Assembly: GCA_963663495.1 (NCBI GenBank)
Contig: OY760427.1
Coordinates: forward strand, 1,550,001 to 1,614,000
Length of the DNA stretch: 64,000 nt
Source of the DNA: G963663495 sp963663495
Lineage (GTDB): Bacteria > Bacteroidota > Rhodothermia > Rhodothermales > Bin80
Direction: 5' to 3'
Made by a program: the position numbers and the translations under genes. The notes under the pieces were generated by a model. That model was not told where the DNA came from. It made no database searches and saw only the letters and a program-made list of their open reading frames with translations. This document shows, piece by piece, positions 1-9,631 of this stretch. Numbering within the stretch: the stretch's first letter is position 1; each line of letters starts with the position of its first letter.

Positions 1-163
1 TATGGCTGAGTGCCACGCGTTTTCGCAGGAGTTACTTTTTGTGCTTTGGTGGTGCAGACAGGATGGCTTTCGCCAGCTTTTCATGATCGGTTCCCGCTTT
101 TCACGAAACACTGCAATTATTTCAAATAACTCAACGTGTGGGTACTCATGCTATACAATATAC
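1..163 (+). repeat. Left-truncated copy of a 170-bp inverted-repeat element (MITE copy A)
   Basis: The window opens inside this element. It matches, almost base for base, the unit at 41465-41635, and shares ends with the 173-bp unit at 47178-47350. The right end around 138-158 (TGGGTACTCATGCTATACAA) is the inverted counterpart of the left end, which begins TATGGCTGAGTGCC at base 1, so only about 10 bases lie outside the window. It sits immediately before a tnpB fragment, exactly as in the copy at 41.5 kb, so the two were probably duplicated or mobilised as a unit. Confidence 0.75.
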
Positions 164-193
164 ATATACTGGGGAGTTATTTTCCACAGTGCC

Positions 194-463
194 ATGCCCG
201 AAACGGTTAGTGCATAACGCAATATCACATACAGGTTATTGCCCGGAAGTCGGAGTAAAGCTAAGCACCTTGCTGGATTAGCGGGTGCGTGTAGGTTTGT
301 GTGGAATGCCATCCTCGCAGAGCAGAGCGGGGCGTACAAGAAAGCGAAAGAGGCTGGAGAGAAGCCGCCCTCGGTGAGCTTCTTCTCGCTGGGGAAGCGG
401 TTCACGGCGCTGCGTCGCACGGTCGAGTGGCTACCTGAATACTCCTTTGGTGTCGTTAGATAG
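194..463 (+). pseudogene. Truncated TnpB (RNA-guided nuclease of tnpB-only elements), N-terminal fragment
   Basis: This is the first 90 or so codons of a TnpB nearly identical to the intact gene at 41667-42917, with the shared motif LAGACRFVWNAILAEQS. Two lesions are visible. Codon 8 is TAA (215-217) where the intact copy has TAC. The match then stops abruptly at about 462, where unrelated sequence begins, so the RuvC and zinc-finger parts are missing. The fragment cannot encode a nuclease. The 3' break probably marks the insertion point of the next IS element. Confidence 0.85.
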
Positions 464-696
464 TGTTTGACAGAAAAAGGTATGAGGGCTTGAAAATGGC
501 GAAACATGGCCGGTGAATACGCGTTCTATCCTTCTGTAAGTGTTAGGGTTGAATATGGATATGAGACATACCGAATCTTGTACATTGCCTGGTATTCAGG
601 CACCGTGTCTCTACGAATGTTGGGCCAAATCCTTCTGTTTCAGACGTTTTCAACGGCATAAGGCCCCTTTGGGCCGATTATTCATACGATAATACC

Positions 697-2118
697 ATGC
701 GGATTCTAGAGGATACACAGTGTAAGCTCGGGCAGGTCCCCATTGAAGAGATGACCTTCCACCCCAAAGACCGGGACGATATACCGGCAGCGCTAAAAGG
801 TCTGCAGCACCTGTATTGCGACCCAACGGCTCGGCAGAAGATCTTTGAGATCCTGGAGAAGCAGTTGTTTCCGGATACTGATTTGCAGCGTGGTCGTCCG
901 GGGATGCCGCTTTGGCGCATCTTTGTCTGGGGGTATTGAAGCAGGCCCTCAACTGCGACTTTAATCGTTTGAGGAACTTGGCCGCCAGTCATATAGAGGT
1001 GCGCCAGATGCTGGGGCATACGGATTACTACGACGAAGCCCGTCTATCAGCTGCAGACCGTTATTGATAACGTAAGCCTGCTTACAGAGGACATCCTGAA
1101 GGAGATCAACGATGTGGTGGTGGCTTGCAGTCACCGATTGTAAAACAGCAGTCAGAGGAGCCGCTTCGTCGCCGGATTGATTCGTCGGTGACCAAAGCGA
1201 ATGTGGAGTGGCCTACGGATGTTCGTTTGTTGTGGGATTCGATGCGGTGTCTGATTCGCGCGTTGCATCGCGCATGTGAGGAACACGACCTTAAGGGCTG
1301 GCGCAAGGGTGTGTACTGGATTCATGCATTGAAGCGGGCCTTCAACCGGGTGCGTACACACCGTCAGTGGCGTGATGATAAGAAGGTAGGAAAGTATGTC
1401 AACACGTGTCGTTTGCTGATTGCCCGTGCGGAGCGGAGTGTCAGTGTGTTGAAGGAAAAGGACGTGGAGCATGGGGAGGTGTTGCGGTACTTGGCAGATG
1501 CACAAAGGCAGATAGATCAAGTAGATAGTCGTCTGTTGAAAGGGGAGGTGATTCCGCATGAGGAGACGGTATTTTCGATACATGAGCCGCATACTCGTTG
1601 GAACAACAAGGGGAAGGCGGGGGTGATTGCGGAGTTGAGTCTGCCGGTATGCGTGCTGGAGGATCAGCACCAGTTCATATTGCAGCATGCGATACTGCAC
1701 GAAGGGGTGGATTCCGATATGATTGTGGGGTTTATGAAGGAAGCGAAGGAGCGGTAGGCGGCGATCACATCGTGCAGCATGGATAAGGGGTACTCATCGG
1801 TAAAGAACCGCAAAGCGCTGGAGCCGGTGTTGGACACGGTGATCATGCCGAAGAGGGGTAAGTTGAGCAAAGCGGACAAGGAGAGGGAATCCGATCCGAA
1901 GTTTGTGGAGGGTCGTCGTCAGTCCGGCGGTGGAGTCGGCGATCAACAACTTGAATCATCGGGGCCTGGGTTTGATACGGACCCGTGGCAAGGAAGGCTT
2001 TGTTCGGACGGTGGCACTGGTAGTGGTAGCGGCGAATGTGCACCGGATCGGGCAGATAGTGAAGCGGAGCGAGGAGCGACGAAGGCGGTGCGAGCAGGCC
2101 CGCAAGCGCGCGGCGTAG
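697..2118 (+). pseudogene. ISNCY-type transposase, broken by several frameshifts
   Basis: The start is typical of ISNCY transposases, with RILEDTQCKLGQV, then RDDIPAALKGLQHLY, DTDLQRGRPGMPLW and later RQMLGHTDYYDE. The coding sequence changes frame near 935, between 1030 and 1125, and near 1915. A run of stops separates the segment 1125-1757 from that at 1779 onward. The last recognisable part, ending at 2118, has the conserved NLNHRGL and KEGFVRTVAL motifs. Read across the frames, the pieces are collinear and add up to one full-length transposase of about 470 residues. It is therefore a recently decayed element rather than a fragment. It lies directly after the break in tnpB at 463. I could not find matching terminal repeats by eye. 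Confidence 0.8.
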
Positions 2119-2159
2119 GTACTCGCGCGAGCGTCTTCAGCACAAAATCAAGGTAGCCT

Positions 2160-2937
2160 GCAAGGGCGAGAGGCCAACGTATGTTCATGCATCTCTGATG
2201 GACGACAAGAACACGTCTGATCAACGTCAAAACCCTAGGATTGCCGGCGTGAGCGGACAAAGTCGGCACCGTTACCGTCGAAAAATCCTTGCTGACTTGT
2301 CATTCCGATCCCCAATTCGAATTCCAGCCCCCCACTCAGCCAAGAGTCGCTCGCAAGACCATACTTTTCTGGCAAACACTACATAGCATGACTATTCGAA
2401 AATCAAATCATATTCAACCTCCGTGAGCCTTCTTGGCACACTTCTGGCAAACACTTGCTAACAGCACTATTGGAGCGGAACGATCCATCCATTCTTGTCT
2501 GGACATGAGTTAGGCCGTGCAATAGAATGATGAGCACGATTTCCGGGGGCGCATGGTGCGATGGTTGAAAAGATTGGCACGTTTTAGGAGCTAATCGCAC
2601 GCATGTCGGGCAAAAAACGCCTCCGGATCCTACGCATAAAGCCGCTAAAGCGGTGTCAGCGCACGCACAAGGGCTCCAATAAGCCGTTCGCGCGCAGAAA
2701 CGCGCCCAAATCTGCCGCCAAAACTCAGACGACACCGTCATATCGCGCGTGCAGGTTATTGCGGGCACGGAAAACGGTGCGTAGAGTTTTCAATCTTGTG
2801 CTCAGCACTGCGATCAGGGGTGTCAGAACGAGCACAGAATATATATTTTATGGCCCGTCAAGCTAGCGAGGACCGGCATTATTGATTTACTACGGATTGG
2901 TACAACGCCAAACGCAGATCAGTAAGATCCCCATCCC
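2160..2937. other. Non-coding or fully decayed stretch
   Basis: I see no supportable gene here. The open frames on both strands are rich in Arg, Cys and Ser and lack family motifs, start signals or overlap with neighbours. The DNA is probably debris between the IS remnant and the decayed membrane-protein gene that starts at 2938. Confidence 0.5.
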
Positions 2938-3566
2938 ATGAGTAAGCTAAGCCAGCCGCAGATTGTCTTACTCATCGCATTGGTGGTGCTGGTGAGCACC
3001 GCCCTTTTGACATGGCCCCTTCGGTCCGGCCCCATTCATAGAATGCGGAGCATGGATGGGAAGCACGGAAAGCTAGGCAGGACTCCATCGCAAAGATGGA
3101 ACGGGAACTGAGATATAAGGCGAGAGCGCGGAACGACTCCATTTTCACATATGGGAGGAGGGCAAGCGCGGCGCAGAATACAAGTCTCATCAAGGCCGTC
3201 CCGGGCCCGCGTGGATTCTACCTGCCCCAAGGGGCCGTGCAAGTAGGTAACATGGAAACCGGGTACTTCCCCCTTCCAGAGTACTCATGGACCTACCGAC
3301 TGCCGGGTGGATTTACGCTCATAGATATATGGGCGTTCTACAACGAAGACTTAGGCACGCGGGGCTGGGAGGTCCATTACAGCCCCGTCGGATGGACATG
3401 AGAGGCAGGCGTCAAGCAGTGGACCATGGGACGATAAAGAATTGACCTTACCCTGAACCGACCACTATCCCCCGAGCAAAAAGCGGAGTTCCAACGCTTT
3501 GGACTGGACATCCCACCGCCTAAGACGTTTACGATCACCCGCTGGCGAGAGAAATACGAGCAGTAG
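2938..3566 (+). pseudogene. Decayed gene for a membrane-anchored coiled-coil protein of unknown function
   Basis: From the ATG at 2938 a good hydrophobic helix follows (VLLIALVVLVSTALLTW). The frame is lost near 3040, where the adjacent frame continues with a charged helical stretch (KARQDSIAKMERELRYKARA). The frame then runs on as ordinary protein (FYLPQGAVQVGNMETG, PEYSWTYRLPGGFTLID). It breaks again near 3400 and 3440 and finishes with LSPEQKAEFQRFGLDIPPP up to the stop at 3564-3566. The amino-acid composition stays protein-like across the joins, so I read this as one gene of about 200 codons with two or three frameshifts. I do not recognise the family. Confidence 0.45.
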
Positions 3567-3920
3567 GCTCTGAAACCGCGATGTGTCATTCTACCTGTAC
3601 GATCCTTTTGCAAAACCACGGTGTATTCGGCGGTGGTGGCGACTTATCCTGACTTTGATGTAGATGGCTTGGAGGCGGTGGGGAACATATGTTAATCTGT
3701 GAACCACCTGTGCAACCCACACCCGAACACGACATTTGCATCGGAATTCATAGTCGCCCAATTGGGGGCCGAAAACGGCGCTAAACAGTCAGAATCAGTC
3801 CGCTGCTGAAATTACTTCAAAACATCAGGTAACGATGACAGGATCACTGACACACGGAGCAACCTGACCGGAATCCCTGCAGGCTCAACATCGATTTTTT
3901 CTGGAGCTTCGTCCTAATGC

Positions 3921-4232
3921 TTAATGCAGTTGACCAACGGATGGACTATCAACACTTTCAATGTGGCCTACAACTCTGTTGACTTTTCCATTCAAATCAT
4001 AAATTTGGCTGTGGATTACACGCACATCGCTGCGCAGGTCACCGATGTCGGATTTCAATTCAGTTCTGAGGTCATTGATGTCGGATTTCAATTCAGTTCT
4101 CAGGTCCTTCAAATCAGATCGAATCGTTTTTATAGAAGCAGTTTGGCTGTGTATTATTGGCAAGAATATTGCCACGATGCTTCCCACAATGGCCACGACC
4201 GAGGCTATAGCTGCCCACAAAATTGCTGTCAT
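3921..4232 (-). CDS. Small membrane-anchored coiled-coil protein, duplicate 1
   Basis: This is a 103-residue protein. Residues 1-28 form one hydrophobic helix (ILWAAIASVVAIVGSIVAIF). From about residue 35 an extended amphipathic coil with an 11-residue period (RTELKSDIxDL, two units) runs to about residue 80, followed by IYDLNGKVNRVVGHIESVD. The topology suggests a short membrane anchor with a rod-like tail. The family is unknown to me. The start codon overlaps the stop of a frame of the upstream gene (ATGA at 4229-4232), so the two were probably co-translated. The paralogue at 5188-5565 is identical apart from repeat number and a few substitutions. Confidence 0.6.
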   Translation of the reverse strand: MTAILWAAIASVVAIVGSIVAIFLPIIHSQTASIKTIRSDLKDLRTELKSDINDLRTELKSDIGDLRSDVRVIHSQIYDLNGKVNRVVGHIESVDSPSVGQLH

Positions 4233-4601
4233 GGGTGTTTACGATTGGTTGTGATTAGGAGAGAATAAGTGGCACGATGCAACTGTGCGCAACTGTGCAA
4301 CCACCGGCATACCGTACCTACCGCAGCATAGTACTGTTCCTCCGTATACGATGGTATCACATGGCCAAAGGCCCAACGCATGTCGGGATGCCGCTGAATA
4401 GAACAGGTTGTCGGTACGAAGGAGAACACGCGCAAAGTTGGTTGATAGGTAACGAATCTTGCTCGTGGTTGCTGCAGCATCATTGCCTGGCGCCGCGTCC
4501 TTTGCGGCGCGCCCCAACTCTTTTGCCCACATATCAGGCAGACTATCGGATTCGCCGCTGCGGTACGTATATTCGAACGGGTTGTGTGGTAGTTCTGTCA
4601 C
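4229..4601 (-). pseudogene. Partner gene of the duplicated unit, copy 1, frame uncertain
   Basis: Two overlapping frames are open. One covers an acidic N-terminal part (PFEYTYRSGESDSLPDMWAK). The other gives the more protein-like C-terminal half (RWAFGHVI, SYTEEQYYAAVGTV) and ends at 4229, overlapping the next start by four bases. The likely reading is one gene with a frameshift in the middle, ancestrally coupled to the coiled-coil gene downstream. The 18-bp in-frame indel relative to the second copy supports past coding function. No family is recognised. Confidence 0.35.
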
Positions 4602-5187
4602 AGGATATGCTTGGATGCAGTCTTATGTTGAACGCTGATTACCGACTTGGTCGGTACGGACCGGGCTCGCCAAGCACATATTAATATCCATCAGACGGGG
4701 AAACGGTTGGGGCGGGTGCTCAATGGATGGATGAACTGGATACGGACGTGTGTGCTACGACGACATTCCCAGCGGGATCGTACGGCATTGGACATGATAG
4801 ATAAGCTCACTACTATATCTTAGCAATAGTTGGAGTTCCTGCACTCATACCCTTCCACACGATTTACCGTTAAGTGGGAAGGCGCAACCCTCGGGAAGAG
4901 CCGGCTTGAGTTAGCGCGTACATTCGGGGGCCGGGCGGCTCGTGCCACTACCGATATGTTCTGTGAGCAACCTGTGCAAATCACACCCGAACACGACACT
5001 TGCATCGGCGGTCACAGTCGCCCAATTGGGGCCAAAAAACGGCGCAAAATAGTCAGAATCAGTCCGCTGGTGGATTTACTTCACAATACCAAGTAACGAC
5101 GACAAGATTACTGACATGTGGAGCAACCTGACCAGATTGCCTGCTAGCTCAACACCGATGTTTTATAGAACTTTCGTCCTAATATGC

Positions 5188-5565
5188 TTAATGCAGTTGA
5201 CCAACGGATGGACTATCAACACTTTCAATGTGGCCTACAACTCTGTTGAGTTTTCCATTCAAATCATAAATTTGGCTGTGGATTACACGCACATCGCTGC
5301 GCAGGTCACCGATGTCGGATTTCAATTCAGTTCTCAGGTCACCGATGTCGGATTTCAATTCAGTTCTTAGGTCACCGATGTCGGATTTCAATTCAGTTCT
5401 CAGGTCACCGATGTCGGATTTCAATTCAGTTCTCAGGTCCTTCAAATCAGATCGAATCGTTTCTATGGAAGCAGTTTGGCTGCGTATTAGTGGCAAAAAT
5501 ATTGCCACGATGCTTCCCACAATGGCCACGACCGAGGCTATAGCTGTCCACAAAATTGCTGTCAT
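5188..5565 (-). CDS. Small membrane-anchored coiled-coil protein, duplicate 2 (longer repeat tract)
   Basis: At 125 residues, it has the same N-terminal helix (ILWTAIASVVAIVGSIVAIF) and C-terminus as the gene at 3921-4232, but carries four RTELKSDIGDL units instead of two. The extra 66 bases are exactly two 33-bp DNA units lying between 5308 and 5440, so the length change is by unit expansion or contraction. The start overlaps the stop of the upstream frame by four bases, as in copy 1. Function unknown; a rod-like spacer on a membrane anchor is the structural reading. Confidence 0.6.
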   Translation of the reverse strand: MTAILWTAIASVVAIVGSIVAIFLPLIRSQTASIETIRSDLKDLRTELKSDIGDLRTELKSDIGDLRTELKSDIGDLRTELKSDIGDLRSDVRVIHSQIYDLNGKLNRVVGHIESVDSPSVGQLH

Positions 5566-6050
5566 GGGTATTCACGACTGGTTGCGATTAGGAGAGAATA
5601 AGTGGCATGATGCAATTGTGCAACCGCTGGCACACCGTACCTACCGCAGCATAATACTGTTCCTCCGTATACGATGCTATCACATGGCCAAAGGCCCAAC
5701 GCATGTCGGGATGCCGCTGAATAGAACAGGTTGTCGGTACGAAGGAGAACACGCGCAAAGTTGGTTGATGGGTAACGAATCTTGCTCGTGGTTGCTGCAG
5801 CATCATTGCCTGGCGCCGCAAAGTCTTTTGCCCATCTGTCAGGCAGGCCATTGGATTCGCCGCTGTGGTACGTATATTCGTACGGGTAGTGTGGTAGTTC
5901 CGTCACAGGATGTTGCCTGGATGCAGTCTTGTGTTGACCGCTGATTACCGACTTGGTCGGTACGGACCGGCTCGCTAGGTACGTATCAATTTCCAGTAGA
6001 TCCATGCAGATGCGACCAAAATGTCGGCAAAATGAGGGCGCCGACTGCAA
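5562..6050 (-). pseudogene. Partner gene of the duplicated unit, copy 2, frame uncertain
   Basis: The open frame of 162 codons contains the acidic segment PYEYTYHSGESNGLPDRWAK shared with copy 1 and ends in a stop overlapping the start of the coiled-coil gene. The conserved segment YTEEQYYAAVGTV lies in the other frame, which here terminates separately at 5588. A small deletion relative to copy 1 near 5600-5620 swaps which frame reaches the shared stop. At least one copy is therefore broken. I do not recognise the family. Confidence 0.35.
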
Positions 6051-6164
6051 TGAGAAAAAAATTCATACAGCGTTCGGCAGGCTTGAGGCATATAAATGGG
6101 GTTACCTATACATCGGGGTCCAACTTCTTTGTACCTTTTGCCCCCGATACCCCGGAGTATGTGT

Positions 6165-7973
6165 ATGGTGGAGCCCCCAAACATTATTCAGGAATCTGGC
6201 TCAATTGAGCGGTCTCCGCGCCGCATTGCGGCTAGAGCCTCAGCGTGGGTAGCGCCGATAAGACCCGGATGTACTTTGCCGGCGGCGTTAATCGTTGCCG
6301 TAATCGCGCTTCTGTCCAGTGATATAGCAGTGGCCGGACCGCAGGAGGCCTCTGAAGACTATCGGGCACTGCCGTTCATCAGTAGCAGAGTCATTATGTG
6401 GGTGGTGGCCGAGTTGCATCTGATGTTTGCGGCGTTTGTGCTGGCAGTGCCGATGTTTGCCATCATCATTGAGTTCATCGGCTACAAGACGGGGGACAAG
6501 CGCTTTGACGAACTTGCTCACGATTTTACCCGCCTGCTTTCTGTTTCGTTTTCATTTACGGCGACGCTTGGGGCCCTCCTGACGTTCGGGCTTGTAATCT
6601 TCTATCCAGCGCTCACGGAGTATTTGGTTAAGATTTTCAGCTGGACTTTCCTGCCGTATGTTCTGTTGTTTTTCTTTGAGGCGTTCTTCCTGTACGCGTA
6701 TTACTACGGTTGGGGCAAGTTTTCTCCGAGGGTGCACCTGTTTTTGGGCGTGATGCTCAACATCGTCGGCACGGCGATCATGTTTATTGCTAATGCGTGG
6801 CTCAGTTTTATGAACACGCCCAATGGTGTTGACGAACTAGGCAATCTCACCAGCATGTGGGATGCCATCAATAACTACATCTGGATGCCCATCAACATCC
6901 ACCGGCTGATCGCTAATATGGCGTTCGGTGGAGCCATTGGGGCAGCCTATGGAGCCTACAAATTCCTCGGCGCCAAGACCCTGGAAGAGCGGGCGCACTA
7001 CGACTGGATGGGATACATCGGTAATTTTATTGCCATCTGCGCATTGCTGCCGCTGCCCTTTGCCGGGTATTGGCTTGGCGTGGAGATTTATGCGTACGAC
7101 CAGAGCCTGGGAATCACGCTGATGGGAGGTACCTTCTCTTGGCTGTTCATTATTCAGGCCGTATTGATCGGTAATCTGTTCCTTGCCGCCAACTACTACC
7201 TTTGGCTAAGCATGGGGCGGATCGGCGGGGCCGAGCGGTATCAGCGGTTCATCAAATATCTGTTGGCAGTCATAACCGTGTGTTTTGCGGTCTGGGCCAC
7301 GCCACACTCCCTTGTTGCTACCGCAGAGGAAGCCCGCGCTATGGGAGGGTCGCACCACCCAGTATTGAATGTGTTGGGAGTGATGTCAGCCAAGAATACG
7401 GCTGTCAATCTGCTGATCCTGACTACCTACATTAGTTTCCTGCTCTACAGAAGGTCCAACAAGGTAGCAACGGTACGTTGGGCCCGCACGGGCAATTGGG
7501 TGCAGTTTGGGATTTTTGCCGCAGTCGTTATCTATGTGATATTCTTGGGTGTGTATGGATACTTTGTGGATGCGCAGACGAGAATAGGGCTTTCGCAGCC
7601 TCAGGTATTGGCCGTGCTCCTGGCAATGATATCGGTAACAGTGATTGATGTATTTCTTTTCCGTGGTGCGGAAAAGAAAGGCAACATTGCCTGGGGTAAG
7701 ATCCCGGCGCGTTCGCAGTATGCACTGTTCTTTCTTGCTATAACCTTCGCATGGACCATGGGCCTCATGGGTTATGTACGTGCAGGTATGCGGCAGCACT
7801 GGCATGTGTACGGAGTGATACGCGATAATTCCGTTGATGCGTTTACGCCGACGCTCGGGTATGCAGGCCTTGTGGTCTCGGTTACCGTGATCCTATTCTT
7901 CTTGTTTATTGCCGTGGTTTTCTTCCTGTCCGGCCTCTCGTCGAAGAAAAGCTGGGCTCCCAAGCCTGAATAG
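6165..7973 (+). CDS. CydA-like subunit of the cytochrome bd oxidase superfamily
   Basis: A membrane haem protein of 602 residues from the chosen ATG, which has GGAG seven bases upstream; the frame is open further 5'. About 55 N-terminal residues with one hydrophobic helix precede a CydA-like core. The segment AELHLMFAAFVLAVPMF holds a His at the position of the haem-ligand His of CydA helix I. A second candidate ligand is in INIHRLIANMAFGG. Glu, Trp and Tyr-rich helices follow (at least ten membrane segments in all). I see neither the GRQPW signature nor a recognisable quinol-binding loop. No cydB follows; instead three cytochrome c genes do. This resembles the bd-superfamily branches that use c-type haem partners rather than classical quinol oxidases. 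Electron donor and acceptor are not determined by sequence alone. Confidence 0.75.
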   Translation: MVEPPNIIQESGSIERSPRRIAARASAWVAPIRPGCTLPAALIVAVIALLSSDIAVAGPQEASEDYRALPFISSRVIMWVVAELHLMFAAFVLAVPMFAIIIEFIGYKTGDKRFDELAHDFTRLLSVSFSFTATLGALLTFGLVIFYPALTEYLVKIFSWTFLPYVLLFFFEAFFLYAYYYGWGKFSPRVHLFLGVMLNIVGTAIMFIANAWLSFMNTPNGVDELGNLTSMWDAINNYIWMPINIHRLIANMAFGGAIGAAYGAYKFLGAKTLEERAHYDWMGYIGNFIAICALLPLPFAGYWLGVEIYAYDQSLGITLMGGTFSWLFIIQAVLIGNLFLAANYYLWLSMGRIGGAERYQRFIKYLLAVITVCFAVWATPHSLVATAEEARAMGGSHHPVLNVLGVMSAKNTAVNLLILTTYISFLLYRRSNKVATVRWARTGNWVQFGIFAAVVIYVIFLGVYGYFVDAQTRIGLSQPQVLAVLLAMISVTVIDVFLFRGAEKKGNIAWGKIPARSQYALFFLAITFAWTMGLMGYVRAGMRQHWHVYGVIRDNSVDAFTPTLGYAGLVVSVTVILFFLFIAVVFFLSGLSSKKSWAPKPE

Positions 7974-7983
7974 GAGGCCATCG

Positions 7984-8010
7984 ATGACGGATAAGCACTG
8001 GATGCTGTGA
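7984..8010 (+). CDS. Eight-residue leader peptide coupled to the next cytochrome gene
   Basis: An AGGAGG Shine-Dalgarno sequence at 7972-7977 lies six bases before ATG at 7984. That frame encodes only MTDKHWML before TGA at 8008-8010. The GTG start of the following cytochrome gene overlaps this stop (GTGA at 8007-8010). The arrangement looks like translational coupling through a mini-ORF. The alternative is a frameshift near the true start of the cytochrome gene. Confidence 0.4.
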   Translation: MTDKHWML

Positions 8011-8801
8011 AACAAGCTCTCCAGATTTTTCTTTTCACCATTGTGGTGTCGGCCTTTTATTGGTACGTCAGCCTGTGGGTACCGCAGAAGCGCACCGACC
8101 CGCCGGCGGACGTCGTCATCGCGGCGGACTTGAGCACCGAAGAAATGGTCGCAGTGGGCTTGGAAATCGCGGCAGGGAAAGGTACGTGCTTCACCTGCCA
8201 CACGGTGGGCGAAGGGGGAGCGGGCCTGCGGTTCCCGGACTTGGGTACTATAGGCGCTGTTGCGGGTACGCGCAGGGACGGGGTGGACGATGTGCAGTAT
8301 CTGGCGGAATCTTTGTATGACCCCAACGCTTTTGTGGTGGAAGGCTTTGTTGCGGGGATGCCGAATGCGGCTCGTGCACCGATCCTGCTGACTGACGACG
8401 AAATCCTTACTGTGATCGCCTACCTGCAGTCGCTGGGCGGTACACCAACGGTGACTTTGGATACGCAGCTGGAATGGCAGGGGCAGATTGCTCCTGCAGC
8501 CACCTCCGCACCACAGGTGGCGGCGGGGGAGCCACGCGATGCGCAAACCCTCTTCACTACTTACCTCTGCAACACTTGCCACAGTCTGGACGGTACGGTG
8601 GGGGCTGGCCCTACACTGGCCGGCGTGGGTAGCAGGCTGTCGCGTGCTGAGCTTTACGAGGCGATTGTTGACCCTGATGCAACCATTACCGAAGGATTTG
8701 CTGCTGGTGTTATGGCCGCGATGCAGACTGCAATCGGATTTCATGAGCAGGTGTCAACAGCCGAACTGCAGTCCCTCATAGACTACTTGGCCGGTCTCTA
8801 G
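8007..8801 (+). CDS. Membrane-anchored dihaem cytochrome c
   Basis: A 264-residue protein with one N-terminal hydrophobic helix (residues 5-25) acting as an uncleaved anchor. Two class I cytochrome c domains follow. Haem attachment sites are CFTCH (C61, C64, H65) and CNTCH (C188, C191, H192). Possible axial Met ligands lie in VAGMPNAA and AAGVMAAMQ segments near the ends of the domains. It is likely exposed to the periplasm and passes electrons to or from the CydA-like subunit upstream. The start is GTG at 8007, overlapping the stop of a short leader frame. The next gene begins two bases after its stop, so one operon is very likely. Confidence 0.85.
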   Translation: MKQALQIFLFTIVVSAFYWYVSLWVPQKRTDPPADVVIAADLSTEEMVAVGLEIAAGKGTCFTCHTVGEGGAGLRFPDLGTIGAVAGTRRDGVDDVQYLAESLYDPNAFVVEGFVAGMPNAARAPILLTDDEILTVIAYLQSLGGTPTVTLDTQLEWQGQIAPAATSAPQVAAGEPRDAQTLFTTYLCNTCHSLDGTVGAGPTLAGVGSRLSRAELYEAIVDPDATITEGFAAGVMAAMQTAIGFHEQVSTAELQSLIDYLAGL

Positions 8802-8803
8802 CA

Positions 8804-9631
8804 ATGAATGTGATCGTCTTTGGTGCAATTGTTGCAGGCCTGGTACTGATCCAGTGGCAGGTGACCAGGTGGGTGCAGCTCAACAGGCTGGCGTGGATTG
8901 TAATATGGTGGGTGGCGGTGTACATCGTCTTGGTCTATGGCATCAATCCGCCGTTGCCCAGTTCGATTGTCGTGCTGTTCATGGCCATCCTTACGCTAGC
9001 GTTGGGTACGTACCTGTCTGCCGATCCGGATGAACTGGCATCAGCGAAGAACGCTACGGTAGCATTCCTTGTTAGGCCCCGGCATAAGTGGTCACTTCTT
9101 ATGGTAGCGGTGGCGTTGCCCCTGTTTGTCGCTCTCCAGGTATACTCGGATATGACCAGCCCACCGCAGGCTCCGGTGAGTGGGCGGACGATTCACCCCC
9201 CTCCGCCAGGGTCAATCACTTTCCAGGGGGGTAATATCAACCTTACGACGGCGCAGAACCCTTATCGTGAACTGGAGCATACCGACCAGGAGGCGTTCAA
9301 AGAGCATGTTGCCAACGGGCGCCGGATCTATTTTGAGAACTGCTTCTACTGCCACGGGGACAACATGCAGGGTGCAGGCATGTTTGCCCATGGCTATGAT
9401 CCTTTGCCTGCAAACTTTAACGATGCGACGACGATCGCCATGCTACAGGAATCATACCTGTTCTGGCGGATTGCCAAGGGTGCGCCCGGACTTCCTTCAG
9501 AGTCCACACCTTGGTCCAGTGCGATGCCCGCGTGGGAGCCATTCCTTACTGAAGAAGAGATTTGGGATGTAATCATTTTCCTCTACGACTTCACTGGTTT
9601 TGTGCCGCGTGCGTCCGGGATGGAGCATTAA
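8804..9631 (+). CDS. Three-helix membrane protein with C-terminal cytochrome c domain
   Basis: 275 residues. Residues 1-65 contain two or three membrane helices (VFGAIVAGLVLIQW; IVIWWVAVYIVLVYG; IVVLFMAILTLALG), and another lies near residues 100-116 (LLMVAVALPLFVALQVY). The C-terminal 130 residues form a monohaem cytochrome c domain with CFYCH (C180, C183, H184). It is probably a membrane subunit of the oxidase-like complex encoded by the operon, taking the place normally filled by CydB. That role is inference from position and topology. Its TAA stop overlaps the next ATG by one base (TAATG). Confidence 0.8.
   Translation: MNVIVFGAIVAGLVLIQWQVTRWVQLNRLAWIVIWWVAVYIVLVYGINPPLPSSIVVLFMAILTLALGTYLSADPDELASAKNATVAFLVRPRHKWSLLMVAVALPLFVALQVYSDMTSPPQAPVSGRTIHPPPPGSITFQGGNINLTTAQNPYRELEHTDQEAFKEHVANGRRIYFENCFYCHGDNMQGAGMFAHGYDPLPANFNDATTIAMLQESYLFWRIAKGAPGLPSESTPWSSAMPAWEPFLTEEEIWDVIIFLYDFTGFVPRASGMEH

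Larger units (their letters stand above)
3693..6000. repeat. Tandem duplication of a segment of about 1 kb (3693-4700 and 4958-6000)
   Basis: The two halves align from (T)CTGTGA(A/G)C(A/C)ACCTGTGCAA through the shared tract CACACCCGAACACGAC, the coiled-coil gene and the gene upstream of it. The alignment ends near a common hairpin, ACCGAC-TTG-GTCGGT, at 4639-4653 and 5947-5961. The offset is about 1.26 kb. Copies differ by point changes, by two 33-bp repeat units inside the coiled-coil gene, and by an 18-bp in-frame indel near 4510/5823. The spacer 4700-4957 has no gene I can support. Confidence 0.85.

Noticed and set aside
2603..2866. Basic open frame of 87 codons beginning MSGKKRLRILRIKP
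   Set aside because: Arg/Lys-rich composition, no start signal or family motif, and a similarly open frame on the opposite strand. It looks like a chance frame in decayed DNA.
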